Below, piece by piece: positions 34,652-45,000 of a stretch of 64,000 bases of DNA. This stretch comes from JAPLJM01 sp963708515 (GTDB lineage: Bacteria; Desulfobacterota; Syntrophia; Syntrophales; Fen-1087): contig CAVPSX010000011.1 of assembly GCA_963708515.1 (NCBI GenBank), positions 1 through 64,000 on the forward strand, in the 5' to 3' direction. The notes beneath the pieces were generated by a model that made no database searches, was not told the DNA's origin, and worked only from the letters and a program-made list of their open reading frames with translations. Every line of letters starts with the position of its first letter. Within the stretch, counting starts at the first letter, position 1. Made by a program: the position numbers and the translations under genes.

Positions 34652-34736
34652 GAAAACCTCCAGAAAATGATTTTACTCAAAATAATTTAAAAAATTCAAA
34701 TGGATGTGATTGCTCATGATCCATTTCTTCTTCGTT

Positions 34737-35243
34737 TCAACCCTCCTTACTGAACGCATCATGATATTTGATGACGCCGGATATACCGCGAATATAGCCG
34801 GGTTGAAGCTCCATAAGCATGAATGCCTCCTCGGGCACGTTGTATTCGCAGCCTATGCTAAAGCGCACAGCGGGAGAGAAACCGAAGCACGGGTAATACC
34901 CGGGGTGTCCCAATACAACAACGGCGCCGAATCCGAGTTGCCTGCACTGCTCAAGGCCGACCCGTATCAGCGCAGACCCGATGCCTTTGCTCCGATGCGC
35001 GGTTAAAACGGCTATTGGGGCGAGGCCCATCATCTTCAGTTCGGGATGGCCGTGGAGCGACACAGGTGAAAACAGGATGTGCCCGATGATGGCGACGCCA
35101 CATTCAGCAACCAGCGAAATAACCGGCTGAGCATGTTCACGCAGGGCATCGACAAGATCGGCTTCGGCTGGCGTTTCAAATGCAGACAGGTTTAACGCAC
35201 GCACGGCAGCCCGGTCATTTTCTTTTTCGGCTCTAATCAGCAC
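34737..35243 (-). CDS. GNAT-family N-acetyltransferase (YhbS-like)
   Basis: About 168 residues from a GTG at 35243 (MLIRAEKENDRAAV), with GGAAGG just upstream; the longer frame to 35297 lacks a good ribosome binding site. The acetyl-CoA motif is LAPIAVLTAHRSKGIGSALI, and VLGHPGYYPCFGFSPA is characteristic of the YhbS/COG3153 branch. The acetylated substrate is unknown. It stands alone, 85 bases upstream of the DUF2284 gene on the same strand. Confidence 0.8.
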   Translation of the reverse strand: MLIRAEKENDRAAVRALNLSAFETPAEADLVDALREHAQPVISLVAECGVAIIGHILFSPVSLHGHPELKMMGLAPIAVLTAHRSKGIGSALIRVGLEQCRQLGFGAVVVLGHPGYYPCFGFSPAVRFSIGCEYNVPEEAFMLMELQPGYIRGISGVIKYHDAFSKEG

Positions 35244-35496
35244 GCAGCCTTCCCTGACAACAAGATGTATAAAAGGTGAATTCAACCACCGTCGCATTCG
35301 GTCGGTTGGGGTGAATGATTAGAAAAAAATTGAGCTAAATTTCAGCCGTTCCCTTAGCATATTTTAAGGAAAAAGCACGCCTAAATATGCTGCCCGCCTC
35401 CGGTCAGGAGCTTAGTGGTTTTGACTTCGACATTGAATTTATAAGTTTAATGGCGTATGGATGACCGGACATTGGAAAAAACGGGAGACAAGCGGC

Positions 35497-36786
35497 ATGG
35501 GCATGACGATTACGGAAAAGATTCTGGCAAGGCACGCGGGGCTCAAAGCGGTTCACCCCGGCATGCTGATCAATGCCCGTGTGGACATGGCCATGGGTCA
35601 CGACATTACGGCGCCCATCGCCATCGAGGAATTCAGGAAGGCCGGAGGTCGCAAGGTTTTTGACCGCGACCGCGTCGTGATCGTTCCCGATCACTTCACG
35701 CCGAACAAGGACATCGCATCGGCTCAGAATGCCAAGATTCTACGCGATTTTGCCGGTGAACAGGGTCTGAGCCAATACTATGACGGCGGACGGGTCGGGG
35801 TGTGCCATGTCCTGCTGCCCGAACAGGGCCTTGTCGTGCCGGGCGACCTCGCGATCGGCGCCGACAGTCACACCTGTACCTACGGCGCCTTGGGCGCCTT
35901 TGCCGCGGGTGTGGGCAGCACCGACCTGGCCGCGGCCATGCTGACGGGCGAGTTGTGGTTCAAGACCCCGGAGACAATGCGTATCGTTTTTCAGGGTGTG
36001 TTGAACCCCTGGGTGACCGGGAAGGATCTGATCCTGTATGTGATCGGCCGCATCGGCGTGGATGGCGCCACCTACCGGGCGATGGAGTTCACCGGCGAAA
36101 CGGTCCGTGAACTGACGATGGCCGACCGCTTTACAATTGCCAACATGGTCATCGAGGCGGGCGCGAAAAACGGCATCTTCATCCCCGATGAAATCACGCT
36201 GGATTATGTGCGAAAACGGGCGACACGGGCATTCACCTTTTACGACTCCGACCCCGACGCCGCCTACGCCTCCGTGCTTGAGATCGACGTGAGCCGGATC
36301 GAGCCCCAGGTGGCCTTTCCGCATTTGCCCTCAAATACGCGCGGAATCAGCGAGGTCGGCGATGTCAAAATCGACCAGGTCTTCATCGGGTCCTGCACCA
36401 ACGGCCGCATTGAGGATCTGCGGATCGCCGCCCATGTGCTCAAGGACCAAACGGCGGCCCCGCATGTGCGCCTGATCGTTATTCCCGCGACGCCGGAAAT
36501 TTACCGGACAGCCATGACGGAAGGCCTCTTCGATATCTTTCTCGACGCAAACGCCGTCATCAGCCCGCCGACCTGCGGCCCCTGCCTGGGTGGACACATG
36601 GGCATCCTGGCCGATGGGGAAAAGGCCGTGGCCACGACAAACCGTAACTTTGTGGGGCGCATGGGACATCCGGGCAGTGAGGTCTATCTGGCCAATCCGG
36701 CTGTTGCCGCGGCATCGGCCGTTCTGGGACGCATCGCGGGTCCGGATGCGTTGGGTATAAGGGAAAGCAAAAGGCAATCAACATGA
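35497..36786 (+). CDS. leuC: 3-isopropylmalate dehydratase large subunit
   Basis: Aconitase-family subunit of isopropylmalate isomerase in leucine synthesis, about 429 residues. This is the shorter archaeal/HacA-type form rather than the 466-residue enterobacterial one. Fe-S ligands lie in FIGSCTNGRIEDL and SPPTCGPCLGGHMG; GDLAIGADSHTCTYGALGAF is the substrate region. The ATG at 35497 has GGGAG upstream; a second ATG lies six bases later. The stop overlaps leuD by 4 bases. It begins a run of at least seven co-directional biosynthetic genes. The 253-base upstream gap shows no attenuator that I can recognise. Confidence 0.92.
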   Translation: MGMTITEKILARHAGLKAVHPGMLINARVDMAMGHDITAPIAIEEFRKAGGRKVFDRDRVVIVPDHFTPNKDIASAQNAKILRDFAGEQGLSQYYDGGRVGVCHVLLPEQGLVVPGDLAIGADSHTCTYGALGAFAAGVGSTDLAAAMLTGELWFKTPETMRIVFQGVLNPWVTGKDLILYVIGRIGVDGATYRAMEFTGETVRELTMADRFTIANMVIEAGAKNGIFIPDEITLDYVRKRATRAFTFYDSDPDAAYASVLEIDVSRIEPQVAFPHLPSNTRGISEVGDVKIDQVFIGSCTNGRIEDLRIAAHVLKDQTAAPHVRLIVIPATPEIYRTAMTEGLFDIFLDANAVISPPTCGPCLGGHMGILADGEKAVATTNRNFVGRMGHPGSEVYLANPAVAAASAVLGRIAGPDALGIRESKRQST

Positions 36787-37289
36787 AATTAAGGGGAAGA
36801 ATCTGGAAATTCGGTGATCACGTCAACACCGATCTGATCATCCCGGCGCGGTATATCAACTCGACGGACCCAGCGTTCCTGGCATCCCACTGTATGGAAG
36901 ATGCGGACCCGGCGTTCATCCGTAAAATCAGGCCCGGAGATATGATCGTGGCGGGCAGTAATTTCGGCTGCGGCTCCTCGCGCGAGCATGCCCCCATCGC
37001 CATCAAAGCCGCGGGCATTGCCTGCGTGATCGCCGGGAGCTTTGCCCGGATCTTCTACCGGAACGCCTTCAACATGGGGCTGCCGATCTTTGAATCCCGG
37101 GAGCTGTACGATCGAGTGGCTGACGGAGATGAAATCGAAGTGGACGGCGATCGGGGCTTGATCACGATGATAGGCGATAAACAGCCGCTGCACGTCGAGG
37201 CCATCCCGCCGTTCATGCAGGAGCTGATCAAGGACGGCGGTTTGATGCAGCATCTTGTGAAGAAAAATCATGGGAAAGAAAACCTATAA
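36783..37289 (+). CDS. leuD: 3-isopropylmalate dehydratase small subunit
   Basis: The swivelling small subunit of isopropylmalate isomerase, 168 residues, the short type that partners the short LeuC. Motifs are WKFGDHVNTDLIIPARYIN at the N-terminus and VAGSNFGCGSSREHAPIAIK, the phosphate/carboxylate-binding loop. It overlaps leuC by 4 bases at its start and leuB by 20 bases at its end. Together with leuB it covers two consecutive steps of leucine synthesis. leuA is not in the window. Confidence 0.92.
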   Translation: MKLRGRIWKFGDHVNTDLIIPARYINSTDPAFLASHCMEDADPAFIRKIRPGDMIVAGSNFGCGSSREHAPIAIKAAGIACVIAGSFARIFYRNAFNMGLPIFESRELYDRVADGDEIEVDGDRGLITMIGDKQPLHVEAIPPFMQELIKDGGLMQHLVKKNHGKENL

Positions 37290-38361
37290 AATCTGCGTTT
37301 TCCCCGGCGACGGGATTGGGCCGGAGGTCATGCGGGAGGCCCTGAAGGTTTTGCCGGTCATTTCCGAACGTTCCGGTGTGACATTCGATATCCGGGAAGG
37401 CCTCGTCGGCGGCGCCGCTTATGAGCGCTGCGGCAAACCGCTGCCTGATGAAAGCCTGAACCTTGCGCTGGAAAGCGACGCCGTTCTGCTCGGCGCGGTG
37501 GGCGGACCGAAATGGGACAGTCTGGATTATCAACATCGGCCGGAACGGGCGCTCCTGGGACTGCGGGAGAAGCTCAGTCTTTTTGCCAACCTGCGGCCTG
37601 TGGTCGCCTTCGAAGACCTTCTGGACGTCTCGCCGCTGAAGCGGGAACTCGTTGCCGGAATCGACATCATGATCGTGCGGGAACTCACCGGCGACCTCTA
37701 CTTCGGCAAACCGCGCGGCATCCGGATCGAGAACGGCCTGCGCGTCGGTGTCAACACCCTCGTCTACACGGAAGCGGAAATTGCGCGAATCGCCCGCGTA
37801 GGCTTTGAGCTGGCCCGGTCGCGCCGCAAGAACCTGGTCTCCGTGGACAAGGCCAACATCCTCGAGAGCATGCAGCTCTGGCGCGATGTGGTCTGCGAAG
37901 TGGGCCACGGATATCCCGACGTGACGCTCACACACATGTACGTGGACAACTGCGCCATGCAGTTGATCCGCCATCCCGCCCAATTCGACGTCATCGTGAC
38001 CACCAACATGTTCGGCGATATCCTCTCCGACGAGGCCTCGATGCTCACGGGCTCAATCGGTATGCTGCCGTCGGCCAGCCGGGGACATAAAGCGGCCATG
38101 TACGAACCGATCCACGGCTCCGCCCCGGACATTGCCGACCAGGGCATTGCCAATCCGCTGGCCACGATTCTGTCCGTCGCCATGATGTTCGATCTGTCCT
38201 TCGGGATGGCGCCAGAAGCCGCCCTCATCGGGGACGCCGTGCGGCTCGCGCTCAAGCAGGGGTTCCGGACACGGGATATCTTTTCGAAGGGAACACGGCT
38301 GATCGGCACTCAAGGCATGGGAAACCAAATCGTCGAGAATATAAAGGATATCGCTCGCTAA
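37270..38361 (+). CDS. leuB: 3-isopropylmalate dehydrogenase
   Basis: NAD-dependent oxidative decarboxylase of 363 residues. Readable motifs are PGDGIGPEVMREALKVL, LLGAVGGPKW, the substrate-binding RPERALLGLREKLSLFANLRP broken here as RPERALLGLREKL and SLFANLRP, IDIMIVRELTGDLYFGKPRG, VDKANILESMQLWR and TNMFGDILSDEASML with the metal-binding aspartates. The C-terminus has YEPIHGSAPDIADQGIANP. The arrangement is LeuB rather than isocitrate dehydrogenase, and the leuCD context agrees. The following gene starts 6 bases later. Confidence 0.93.
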   Translation: MGKKTYKICVFPGDGIGPEVMREALKVLPVISERSGVTFDIREGLVGGAAYERCGKPLPDESLNLALESDAVLLGAVGGPKWDSLDYQHRPERALLGLREKLSLFANLRPVVAFEDLLDVSPLKRELVAGIDIMIVRELTGDLYFGKPRGIRIENGLRVGVNTLVYTEAEIARIARVGFELARSRRKNLVSVDKANILESMQLWRDVVCEVGHGYPDVTLTHMYVDNCAMQLIRHPAQFDVIVTTNMFGDILSDEASMLTGSIGMLPSASRGHKAAMYEPIHGSAPDIADQGIANPLATILSVAMMFDLSFGMAPEAALIGDAVRLALKQGFRTRDIFSKGTRLIGTQGMGNQIVENIKDIAR

Positions 38362-38367
38362 AAAAAT

Positions 38368-38988
38368 ATGGATAAGGTCCGTTATTTCAATAATATCTCT
38401 ATTAAAACGCCCCTCGCGCAGATTTACCGGCGACTGGGTTTCCGGAAGGGCGTCACCGACCTGAGTCCGCGGGATCAGGCGGAGACGGAAAGATATATTG
38501 AAACGGCCCTGTCACACATCCGTCTGCAGGGCGCAGCCCGGCGTCTGCCTGTTCTGCTCGAGGGTAAATCAACCGTCAGGCTGCCGGAGGAGGCAATCTT
38601 TGAAAGCCGCCAACTTGCGAAATTCCTGGGCGGCAGCGACGAGATCCTCCTTATGGGGGCGACGGCCGGTCCGGAAATCATGGCGGCCATCCAGGAAGAC
38701 GTTGCGGGCCGCAACGTCACGCGCGGGGTGGTCCTCGACGCGACGGCCAGTGAAACCGTGGATGCGGCGCTGGACTGGATCATGGCCTATTACAACCAGA
38801 CCCTGCGCCGGCAGGGAAAGCGGCTGCTGCCGGCACGCTATTCCGCGGGCTACGGCGATCTGGCCCTGGAAAACCAGCGGATGATGTATCACCTTCTGGC
38901 GTTTGAGAAGATCGGCGTCGAAATCACGAAAACCTGCATCCTCGTCCCGGAAAAGTCCGTGACGGCTGTTACGGGAATCACATCATAG
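38368..38988 (+). CDS. standalone methionine synthase reactivation-domain protein
   Basis: A 206-residue protein resembling the C-terminal AdoMet-binding activation domain of MetH. Characteristic pieces are MGATAGPEI, LDATASETVDAALDWI, ARYSAGYGDLALENQRMMY and the ending VPEKSVTAVTGI. In full-length MetH this domain re-methylates oxidised cob(II)alamin with AdoMet and an electron. The next gene encodes a MetH that lacks it, so the activity is probably supplied in trans. It sits between leuB (6 bases) and metH (10 bases). I am confident of the family and moderately so of the role. Confidence 0.8.
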   Translation: MDKVRYFNNISIKTPLAQIYRRLGFRKGVTDLSPRDQAETERYIETALSHIRLQGAARRLPVLLEGKSTVRLPEEAIFESRQLAKFLGGSDEILLMGATAGPEIMAAIQEDVAGRNVTRGVVLDATASETVDAALDWIMAYYNQTLRRQGKRLLPARYSAGYGDLALENQRMMYHLLAFEKIGVEITKTCILVPEKSVTAVTGITS

Positions 38989-38998
38989 GAGAAGACCG

Positions 38999-41416
38999 TT
39001 GAAGAAAAAATCAAGAATCATCAATCTATTGAAGGATAAGATCCTTATTCTGGACGGGGCGATGGGGACAGAGCTGCAGCAACGCGGGATGCCGCCCGGC
39101 GTCTGTCCGGAGAGCTGGATCATCGAACACCCTGAGACCCTCCAGGAGATCCACCGGGCCTACGTACTGGCGGGCGCGGATATCGTTTACGCCTGCACCT
39201 TCGGCGCCAACCGCCTGAAGCTGGGCGAGTATGGAATCGAAAACGTCCGGGAGATCAACCGGACCATCGCCCGGCTGGCAAGGACCGCTGTGGGGAGGCA
39301 GATCTTTGTTGCCGGAGACATCGGCTCCACGGGCCGTTTTGTCGAACCCTTCGGCGATCTGGCCTTTGAGGAGGCGGTGGCTGTTTTCAAGGAACAGGTC
39401 CTCGGGCTCCTGGAAGGCGGCGTCGATCTGTTTGTCATCGAAACCATGATGGATATCCAGGAAGCGCGGGCCGCCCTGATCGCCGTGAAGGAATGCAGCG
39501 ACCGCTTCGTCCTGGTCACCATGACCTATGAGCCGGATGGGCGGACGCTCGGCGGGACCGACCCCGTGACCGCGTTGATCACACTGCAGAGCCTTGGCGC
39601 CGATGCGGTGGGCTGCAACTGCTCCACCGGGCCGGACGCTATGCTTCCCTTCATCCGGGCCATGAAACCCCATGCGAGCGTGCCACTGGCCGCCAAACCC
39701 AATGCGGGGATTCCCCGGCTTGTGGACGGCAAGACGGTCTTCGACATGTCCGCGGCGGCATTCGGTGCGTTCGGCGGGCGCTTCGCTGAGGCCGGTGTCA
39801 ACCTCATGGGCGGCTGCTGCGGCACGACGCCCGCGCATATTGCGGCGCTCAAGCAGGCAACCGCGACATTGAATCCCCTTGCCCCGCTGCGTAAAAGCAT
39901 TGCCGCCCTCAGCTCATCCAGGCGTCATCTGCTTTTGGAGATGAACAAGCCGCTGTGCGTCATCGGGGAACGCCTGAACCCCACGGGCAAGAAGGCCCTG
40001 CAGCAGGAACTGCTGGCGGGCCGCATGAGCATCGTCCGGCAGCTCGCACGGGAGCAGGAGCAGCAGGGGGCCGACCTGCTGGATGTCAACGTCGGCGTGC
40101 CGGGCATCGACGAGGTCAAGACCATCCGGCAGATCATCAGCCTGCTGGCGACGCAATCGGAGCTGCCGCTCGTGATCGACTCGCCGAAGGTGGAAACCAT
40201 CGAAGCCGCCCTGCGCCTGTATCCGGGCCGGGCGCTCATCAATTCCATTTCCGGGGAGAGGGACAAATGCCAACGGCTTCTTGCGCTGGCTGCAAAATAC
40301 GGCGCCATGTTCATCCTGTTGCCGCTGGCGGACGGGGAGATACCCGAGACGGCGGAAAAGCGCAAGGCCGTCATCCGGGACGTTGCCCGCCAGGCCCGCC
40401 ATTGGGGTCTGACGAAGGATGATTATGTCGTGGACGGGCTTGTGATGACGGTCGCGTCCAATCCGCAGGCCGCACTCGAGACGCTCAAAACGGTGCGGTG
40501 GTGCGCGGAAAAACTTCAATGCCGGACGATCCTGGGCCTCTCCAATGTCTCTTTCGGGATGCCGGAGCGCCGGTGGGTCAATGCCGCCTTCCTTGCGATG
40601 GCACAGGCCGCGGGCCTCACCATGGCCATCGCCAATCCGGGCAGCGAAGAATTGTTGAACATGAAGCGGGCCGGGGATGTGCTGCTGCTCAAGGACCGCG
40701 ATGCGGCGGCCTATATCCGGCATTTCACGCGCTCATCGCAACCTGAGCAGGCCGCGACGGCGGAAGCGCTTCCCCCCGATCAAAAAGTCCGCCAGGCCAT
40801 CCTCGACGGCAACCGCGAGGACATCGTCGCGCTGGTCGAGGCCGCCCTCACGGCCGGCATGGAGGCCGTCCACCTCGTGGATGAGGTCATGATTCCGGCA
40901 ATTGTCCGGGTGGGCGACCTGTTCGATAAAAAGACCTGTTTCCTGCCCCAGTTGATCGCCAGCGCCGAGGCCATGCGCTTGGGCGTCTCGCACCTGGAGC
41001 CCCGGCTGTATCAATCGGCGGCGGGCCACTCTCACAAGGGCGCCGTTGTGCTGGCCACCGTCCTGGGGGACATTCACGACATCGGCAAAAACATCGTGGC
41101 TTTGATGTTGAAAAACCACGGGTATGAGATTATCGACCTCGGCAAGGACGTGCCCGCAGAGGCCGTCCTTGCAGCCATGAAACAGCGGCGCCCGGATGTG
41201 GTGGGCCTGTCCGCCCTGATGACCACGACCATGGTCCAGATGAAAAAGGTGATCGATGCGGCCGCGGAGGAAGGACTGCCGGCGCGCTTTATTCTGGGCG
41301 GGGCCGTGGTGACGCAGGCCTACGCCGATTCGCTGGGGGTGGCCTATGCCAGGGACGGCGTCGAGGCGGTGCGCGTCGTGGAAAGACTGATTACAGAAGC
41401 AAAGGAGATTTCATAA
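38999..41416 (+). CDS. metH: cobalamin-dependent methionine synthase lacking the reactivation domain
   Basis: Transfers the methyl group of methyltetrahydrofolate to homocysteine through cobalamin. 805 residues with three modules. The homocysteine domain (1-290) has ILDGAMGTELQQRG, a Cys in VGCNCSTGPD and zinc Cys-Cys in LMGGCCGTTPAH. The pterin domain (about 310-570) has VIGERLNPTGKKAL and DVNVGVPGID. The cobalamin cap and domain (about 595-805) has the cobalt-ligand motif LGDIHDIGKNIVALML with DxHxxG. E. coli MetH is about 1227 residues; the missing C-terminal domain is the separate upstream gene. The start is a TTG with GGAG at 8 nt. Confidence 0.93.
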   Translation: MKKKSRIINLLKDKILILDGAMGTELQQRGMPPGVCPESWIIEHPETLQEIHRAYVLAGADIVYACTFGANRLKLGEYGIENVREINRTIARLARTAVGRQIFVAGDIGSTGRFVEPFGDLAFEEAVAVFKEQVLGLLEGGVDLFVIETMMDIQEARAALIAVKECSDRFVLVTMTYEPDGRTLGGTDPVTALITLQSLGADAVGCNCSTGPDAMLPFIRAMKPHASVPLAAKPNAGIPRLVDGKTVFDMSAAAFGAFGGRFAEAGVNLMGGCCGTTPAHIAALKQATATLNPLAPLRKSIAALSSSRRHLLLEMNKPLCVIGERLNPTGKKALQQELLAGRMSIVRQLAREQEQQGADLLDVNVGVPGIDEVKTIRQIISLLATQSELPLVIDSPKVETIEAALRLYPGRALINSISGERDKCQRLLALAAKYGAMFILLPLADGEIPETAEKRKAVIRDVARQARHWGLTKDDYVVDGLVMTVASNPQAALETLKTVRWCAEKLQCRTILGLSNVSFGMPERRWVNAAFLAMAQAAGLTMAIANPGSEELLNMKRAGDVLLLKDRDAAAYIRHFTRSSQPEQAATAEALPPDQKVRQAILDGNREDIVALVEAALTAGMEAVHLVDEVMIPAIVRVGDLFDKKTCFLPQLIASAEAMRLGVSHLEPRLYQSAAGHSHKGAVVLATVLGDIHDIGKNIVALMLKNHGYEIIDLGKDVPAEAVLAAMKQRRPDVVGLSALMTTTMVQMKKVIDAAAEEGLPARFILGGAVVTQAYADSLGVAYARDGVEAVRVVERLITEAKEIS

Positions 41417-41417
41417 C

Positions 41418-41987
41418 ATGACCATGCGTGAGCTGAAAGAAAAACTGGCCGACATGATTATCGCCAAATCATTCAAATACAGCGATAATCCGCCCTTTAC
41501 ACTGGCTTCGGGCCGGACCAGCAACTATTACTTCAACTGCAAGCCTACCACGCTCGATCCCGAAGGCATGAACCTGATCGGCGAGATTATTTTCGAAATG
41601 CTCGCAGACGCCGGCGTCACGGCGGCGGGCGGCCTGACCCTCGGCGCTGATCCCATCGCCAACGCCCTGTCCGTAATCTCCTGGCAGAAGGGGAGACCGA
41701 TCAAATCTTTTATCGTCCGCAAGGATGCAAAGGGACACGGGACGAAATCGGCCATCGAAGGAAACGTGCAGGCGGGCGAGCGCGTGGCGATTATCGACGA
41801 CGTCATCACAACGGGCGGCTCCACGATTCAGGCCATCGAACGGGCCCGGGAGGCCGGGCTGGTCGTTGACCGCGTCATCGCCCTGATCGACCGCGAGGAG
41901 GGAGGCCGCGAAAACATCGCCGCTCACGTTGCACGCGTGGACGCCGTGCTGACACGGACGCAGATCATGGCCCGCTATAAGAAATAG
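41418..41987 (+). CDS. pyrE: orotate phosphoribosyltransferase
   Basis: Converts orotate and PRPP to orotidine 5'-phosphate in pyrimidine synthesis. 189 residues. The PRPP loop is VAIIDDVITTGGSTIQAIE near residues 116-134; KDAKGHGTKSAIEG carries the flexible catalytic-loop lysine, and FTLASGRTSNYYFNCKP is the N-terminal signature. It follows metH by one base and precedes the AsmA-like gene by 17 bases. Its place in this amino acid/one-carbon run looks like a convenience operon rather than one pathway. Confidence 0.92.
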   Translation: MTMRELKEKLADMIIAKSFKYSDNPPFTLASGRTSNYYFNCKPTTLDPEGMNLIGEIIFEMLADAGVTAAGGLTLGADPIANALSVISWQKGRPIKSFIVRKDAKGHGTKSAIEGNVQAGERVAIIDDVITTGGSTIQAIERAREAGLVVDRVIALIDREEGGRENIAAHVARVDAVLTRTQIMARYKK

Positions 41988-42004
41988 CCGGTAAGGCGAT
42001 CGGC

Positions 42005-45000
42005 ATGCAAAAAAATATCCTCATATTTACGGCCGTCCTGATTTCAGCCGTGGCCCTGGCGGTTGCAGCCGCGTTTATCGCAGCCCGCACGATCGATCCG
42101 GAGTCCTACCGCGCCGGACTGCTCCAGGCTTTAAAAACCGAACTGAACCGGGATGTCCGCTACGCCAAAGGCGAGTTTTCCCTCGGGTTGCGTCCGGCCT
42201 TCACCTTTACGGATGTGGTCATCCTGGAAAAGGACGCGCAGGCGACCTTCATCGAGGTGGACCGGCTCAGCTTCAAACTGACCCTTCTGCCCCTGTTGAG
42301 AAAAAAGCTTGTCCTGAGGGAGGTCGTGCTGGAGAACCCGCGTATGGCCATTATCCGGGAAGCCTCCGGCAGGTTCAATGTGAGCGATCTGCTCCATGAC
42401 AGGAAAGGGGGCCTGTCTTTCGGCATCAGAGGCCTGCGTATTGACAACGGCGTCCTTCATTTCACCGATCACCGGATTGCCCCGGAATCGCTGAAGACCT
42501 CGCTGGAAGGGCTCAACCTGCGCCTGAGCCGCCTCGAACGCGGGAAGGAAGCCGATTTTGCCTTGAGCGCCACGGTGGTCGATGCCGGAAAAAGCGGGAG
42601 CATTGCGCTGGACGGTTCCATGGAAATCGCACAGGCCTCGGAACCCCTGCTGAACAGCCGGATCGATACGGCCGTCAAGGCCGGCGCCCTCAATGCCGAC
42701 CGTTACTGGCCCTACTACAGCCGCCATGTGCCGTTCCGGAAGCTCACCGGCAGACTGGATATCGACACCCGCTTCCGCGGAACCGCCAAGACGTTTGAGT
42801 CCCGGGGGACCATGACGCTTCATGATCTGCATCTTGATTACCCGCCGGTCTTCCACGCCGCGCTGAAGCCGAAAACGGTTCACGCCGTCTATGATATGAA
42901 ACTGGATCCGCGCGATATCGCCGTGACCCGTCTGGACGTCACCGTTGACGGCGTCAACATCCGGGGGAGCTGCCTGCTTAGGGACATCCATACCGACGAT
43001 CCGCTGATCGACGCCAAGGCCGTTACGACCGATATCCGCTGGGAATCCTTCAGCCATTTTGTCCCTTACGGCATCATCCCGAAGGACGTGGCCGATTTCA
43101 TCGAACAGAAAATCAAGGCCGGGATTTTCCGCCTCGATGAGGGCCGCCTGTACGGCCGGGTCAGCCAGATTGCCCACATGGAAAAGGGCGACAACTCCAA
43201 CGTATTGTATCTCCGCGGACGGGCTCAAAAGAGCGTCCTGGAATATGCGCCCGACGTGCCTGCATTTACAGATATTGCCGGCATCCTGGAACTCAAGGGC
43301 AAGGATTTTATCCTGCACGCGATGACCGCGAAATTCGGCGACGCACCCTTGAGCCTGGACGGCAAGCTGGCCAACTATTGCCTTAAGACACCGACACGCT
43401 ATCCCTTTTCCCTGAGGATGACCCCTACGGCCAAGGAAGTGGCCTGGCTGCTGGGTGACGAGCGCGCGAAAGAACTGCACTATGCCGGAAGCTCGGTGCT
43501 TTCTCTGTCCGGCGACGGCGCCGCAGCAAATTATCATTTCAGCGGCGCCTGGGACCTGTCGGCGGCCGATTACAGGTATTCGGAATGGCTGGCAAAGCCT
43601 GCGGGGAAAGCCAATCACCTGGGCTTTAAAGTCAACGTAAAGAAAGAAGAGACCGTTTTCTCCGCCATCCGGTACGACCTGTCGCCGCTTGCACTGACCG
43701 CCTCGGCGAGGTACCGTCACAGGGGAAAGCGCGCGTTGTCTCTGACCATCGACACGAATCCGGTTTCCCTCAGGGAAATGGCGCCTCTGCTGCCGAAAAT
43801 CGAAAAATTTGAGCCCGGGGGAGAGGTGCAGGTGGCCGTCAAGGCGCGCAGCAGCCGGAAGAACCCGGCTGACCTGCACTGGCGCGGAGAGATCGTGCTG
43901 ACCGGCATCTCCTTCAAACCTGCAGATTCAATCAAACCTGTGAGCGATATCACCGGTAAAATCCACTTGCGGGGCGACGCCCTCGAAACCTCACAAATGG
44001 CCGTTCAGCTCGGCAGTTCGATGATCTCCGCGCGTGGGAGGGTCGCAAATCTTAAAGACCCGACCTATTCCGTTGTTTTTTCATCCGCACAGGTGGATGC
44101 GGCCGACCTGGGCCTGCGCCACCCGCAACAGCCCGTTTCGCTGCAGCATGTCAGCGGGTCCGTTGCCTACAGAGACAGGGATCTGCAGATCGACGCCCTG
44201 ACGTTTCAGCTCAATGACTCCACCCTCAGCATCAAGGGCGCCGTGCAAAACGTGCCGGACCAACAGACGGTCGATATCCATGTGGCTTCGCCTTACCTGG
44301 ACTGGCGCGATATCCTGATCCTTGCCGATCTCAAACGTGCAGACAAAGCCGGGCAGCCCCCAACAGACCAGGCCGGACCGATCCTGAAAGCCGCCATCCA
44401 GGTCGATGCGGGCCGCTTGGGCCGACTCGCCTTCGAGAAATTGCAGACGAACCTGAGCCTTGATGAAAATATCGTTTATCTGCAACAAATCACTTTCAAC
44501 GCCCTCGGGGGAAAGCTGGCCGGCAACGGTCGCATCGACCTGACCGACGCCGGTGAGCCGCGCTATCACCTCAACTTCGATCTGAATAAATTGTCTGCTG
44601 AACAATGCCGTGAGCTCTTTGATGTGAAAGATCGGTTCATCACGGGTGCTTTCTCGGCGAAAGGGGATCTCACGGTAACGGGAGGCAACGACGTCGATCT
44701 GAAAGAAACGGCCCGGGGCAATGTCCGGGTTCAGATGGAAGAAGGCATGCTGACGAGATTCGCGGTTCTATCGAAGATCTTCTCCATCCTCAACGTTTCG
44801 CAATTGTTAAAGTTTCAGTTACCGGATATGGTGAGTGGCGGCATGCCCTACCGCAAGGTCGTTGCCACGTTTTCCTTCGAAGATGGAATCGTGTCAACCA
44901 AAGACCTTTTTATCCACAGCGATGCCATGAACATTTCGGCGGTGGGCATGATAGACATGCCCAGGGGGCAATTTGTCGATACGGTGGTGGGCGTGCAACC

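Noticed and set aside
35357..35390. Inverted repeat GCATATTT / AAATATGC upstream of leuC, as a leucine attenuator
   Set aside because: The loop is 18 bases, there is no T tract, and no leader peptide rich in Leu codons is visible.
42131..43879. Long open frame of 582 codons opposite the AsmA-like gene
   Set aside because: Antisense open frames are common in GC-rich DNA. It has no ribosome binding site or family motif, and the plus strand carries a clear gene.
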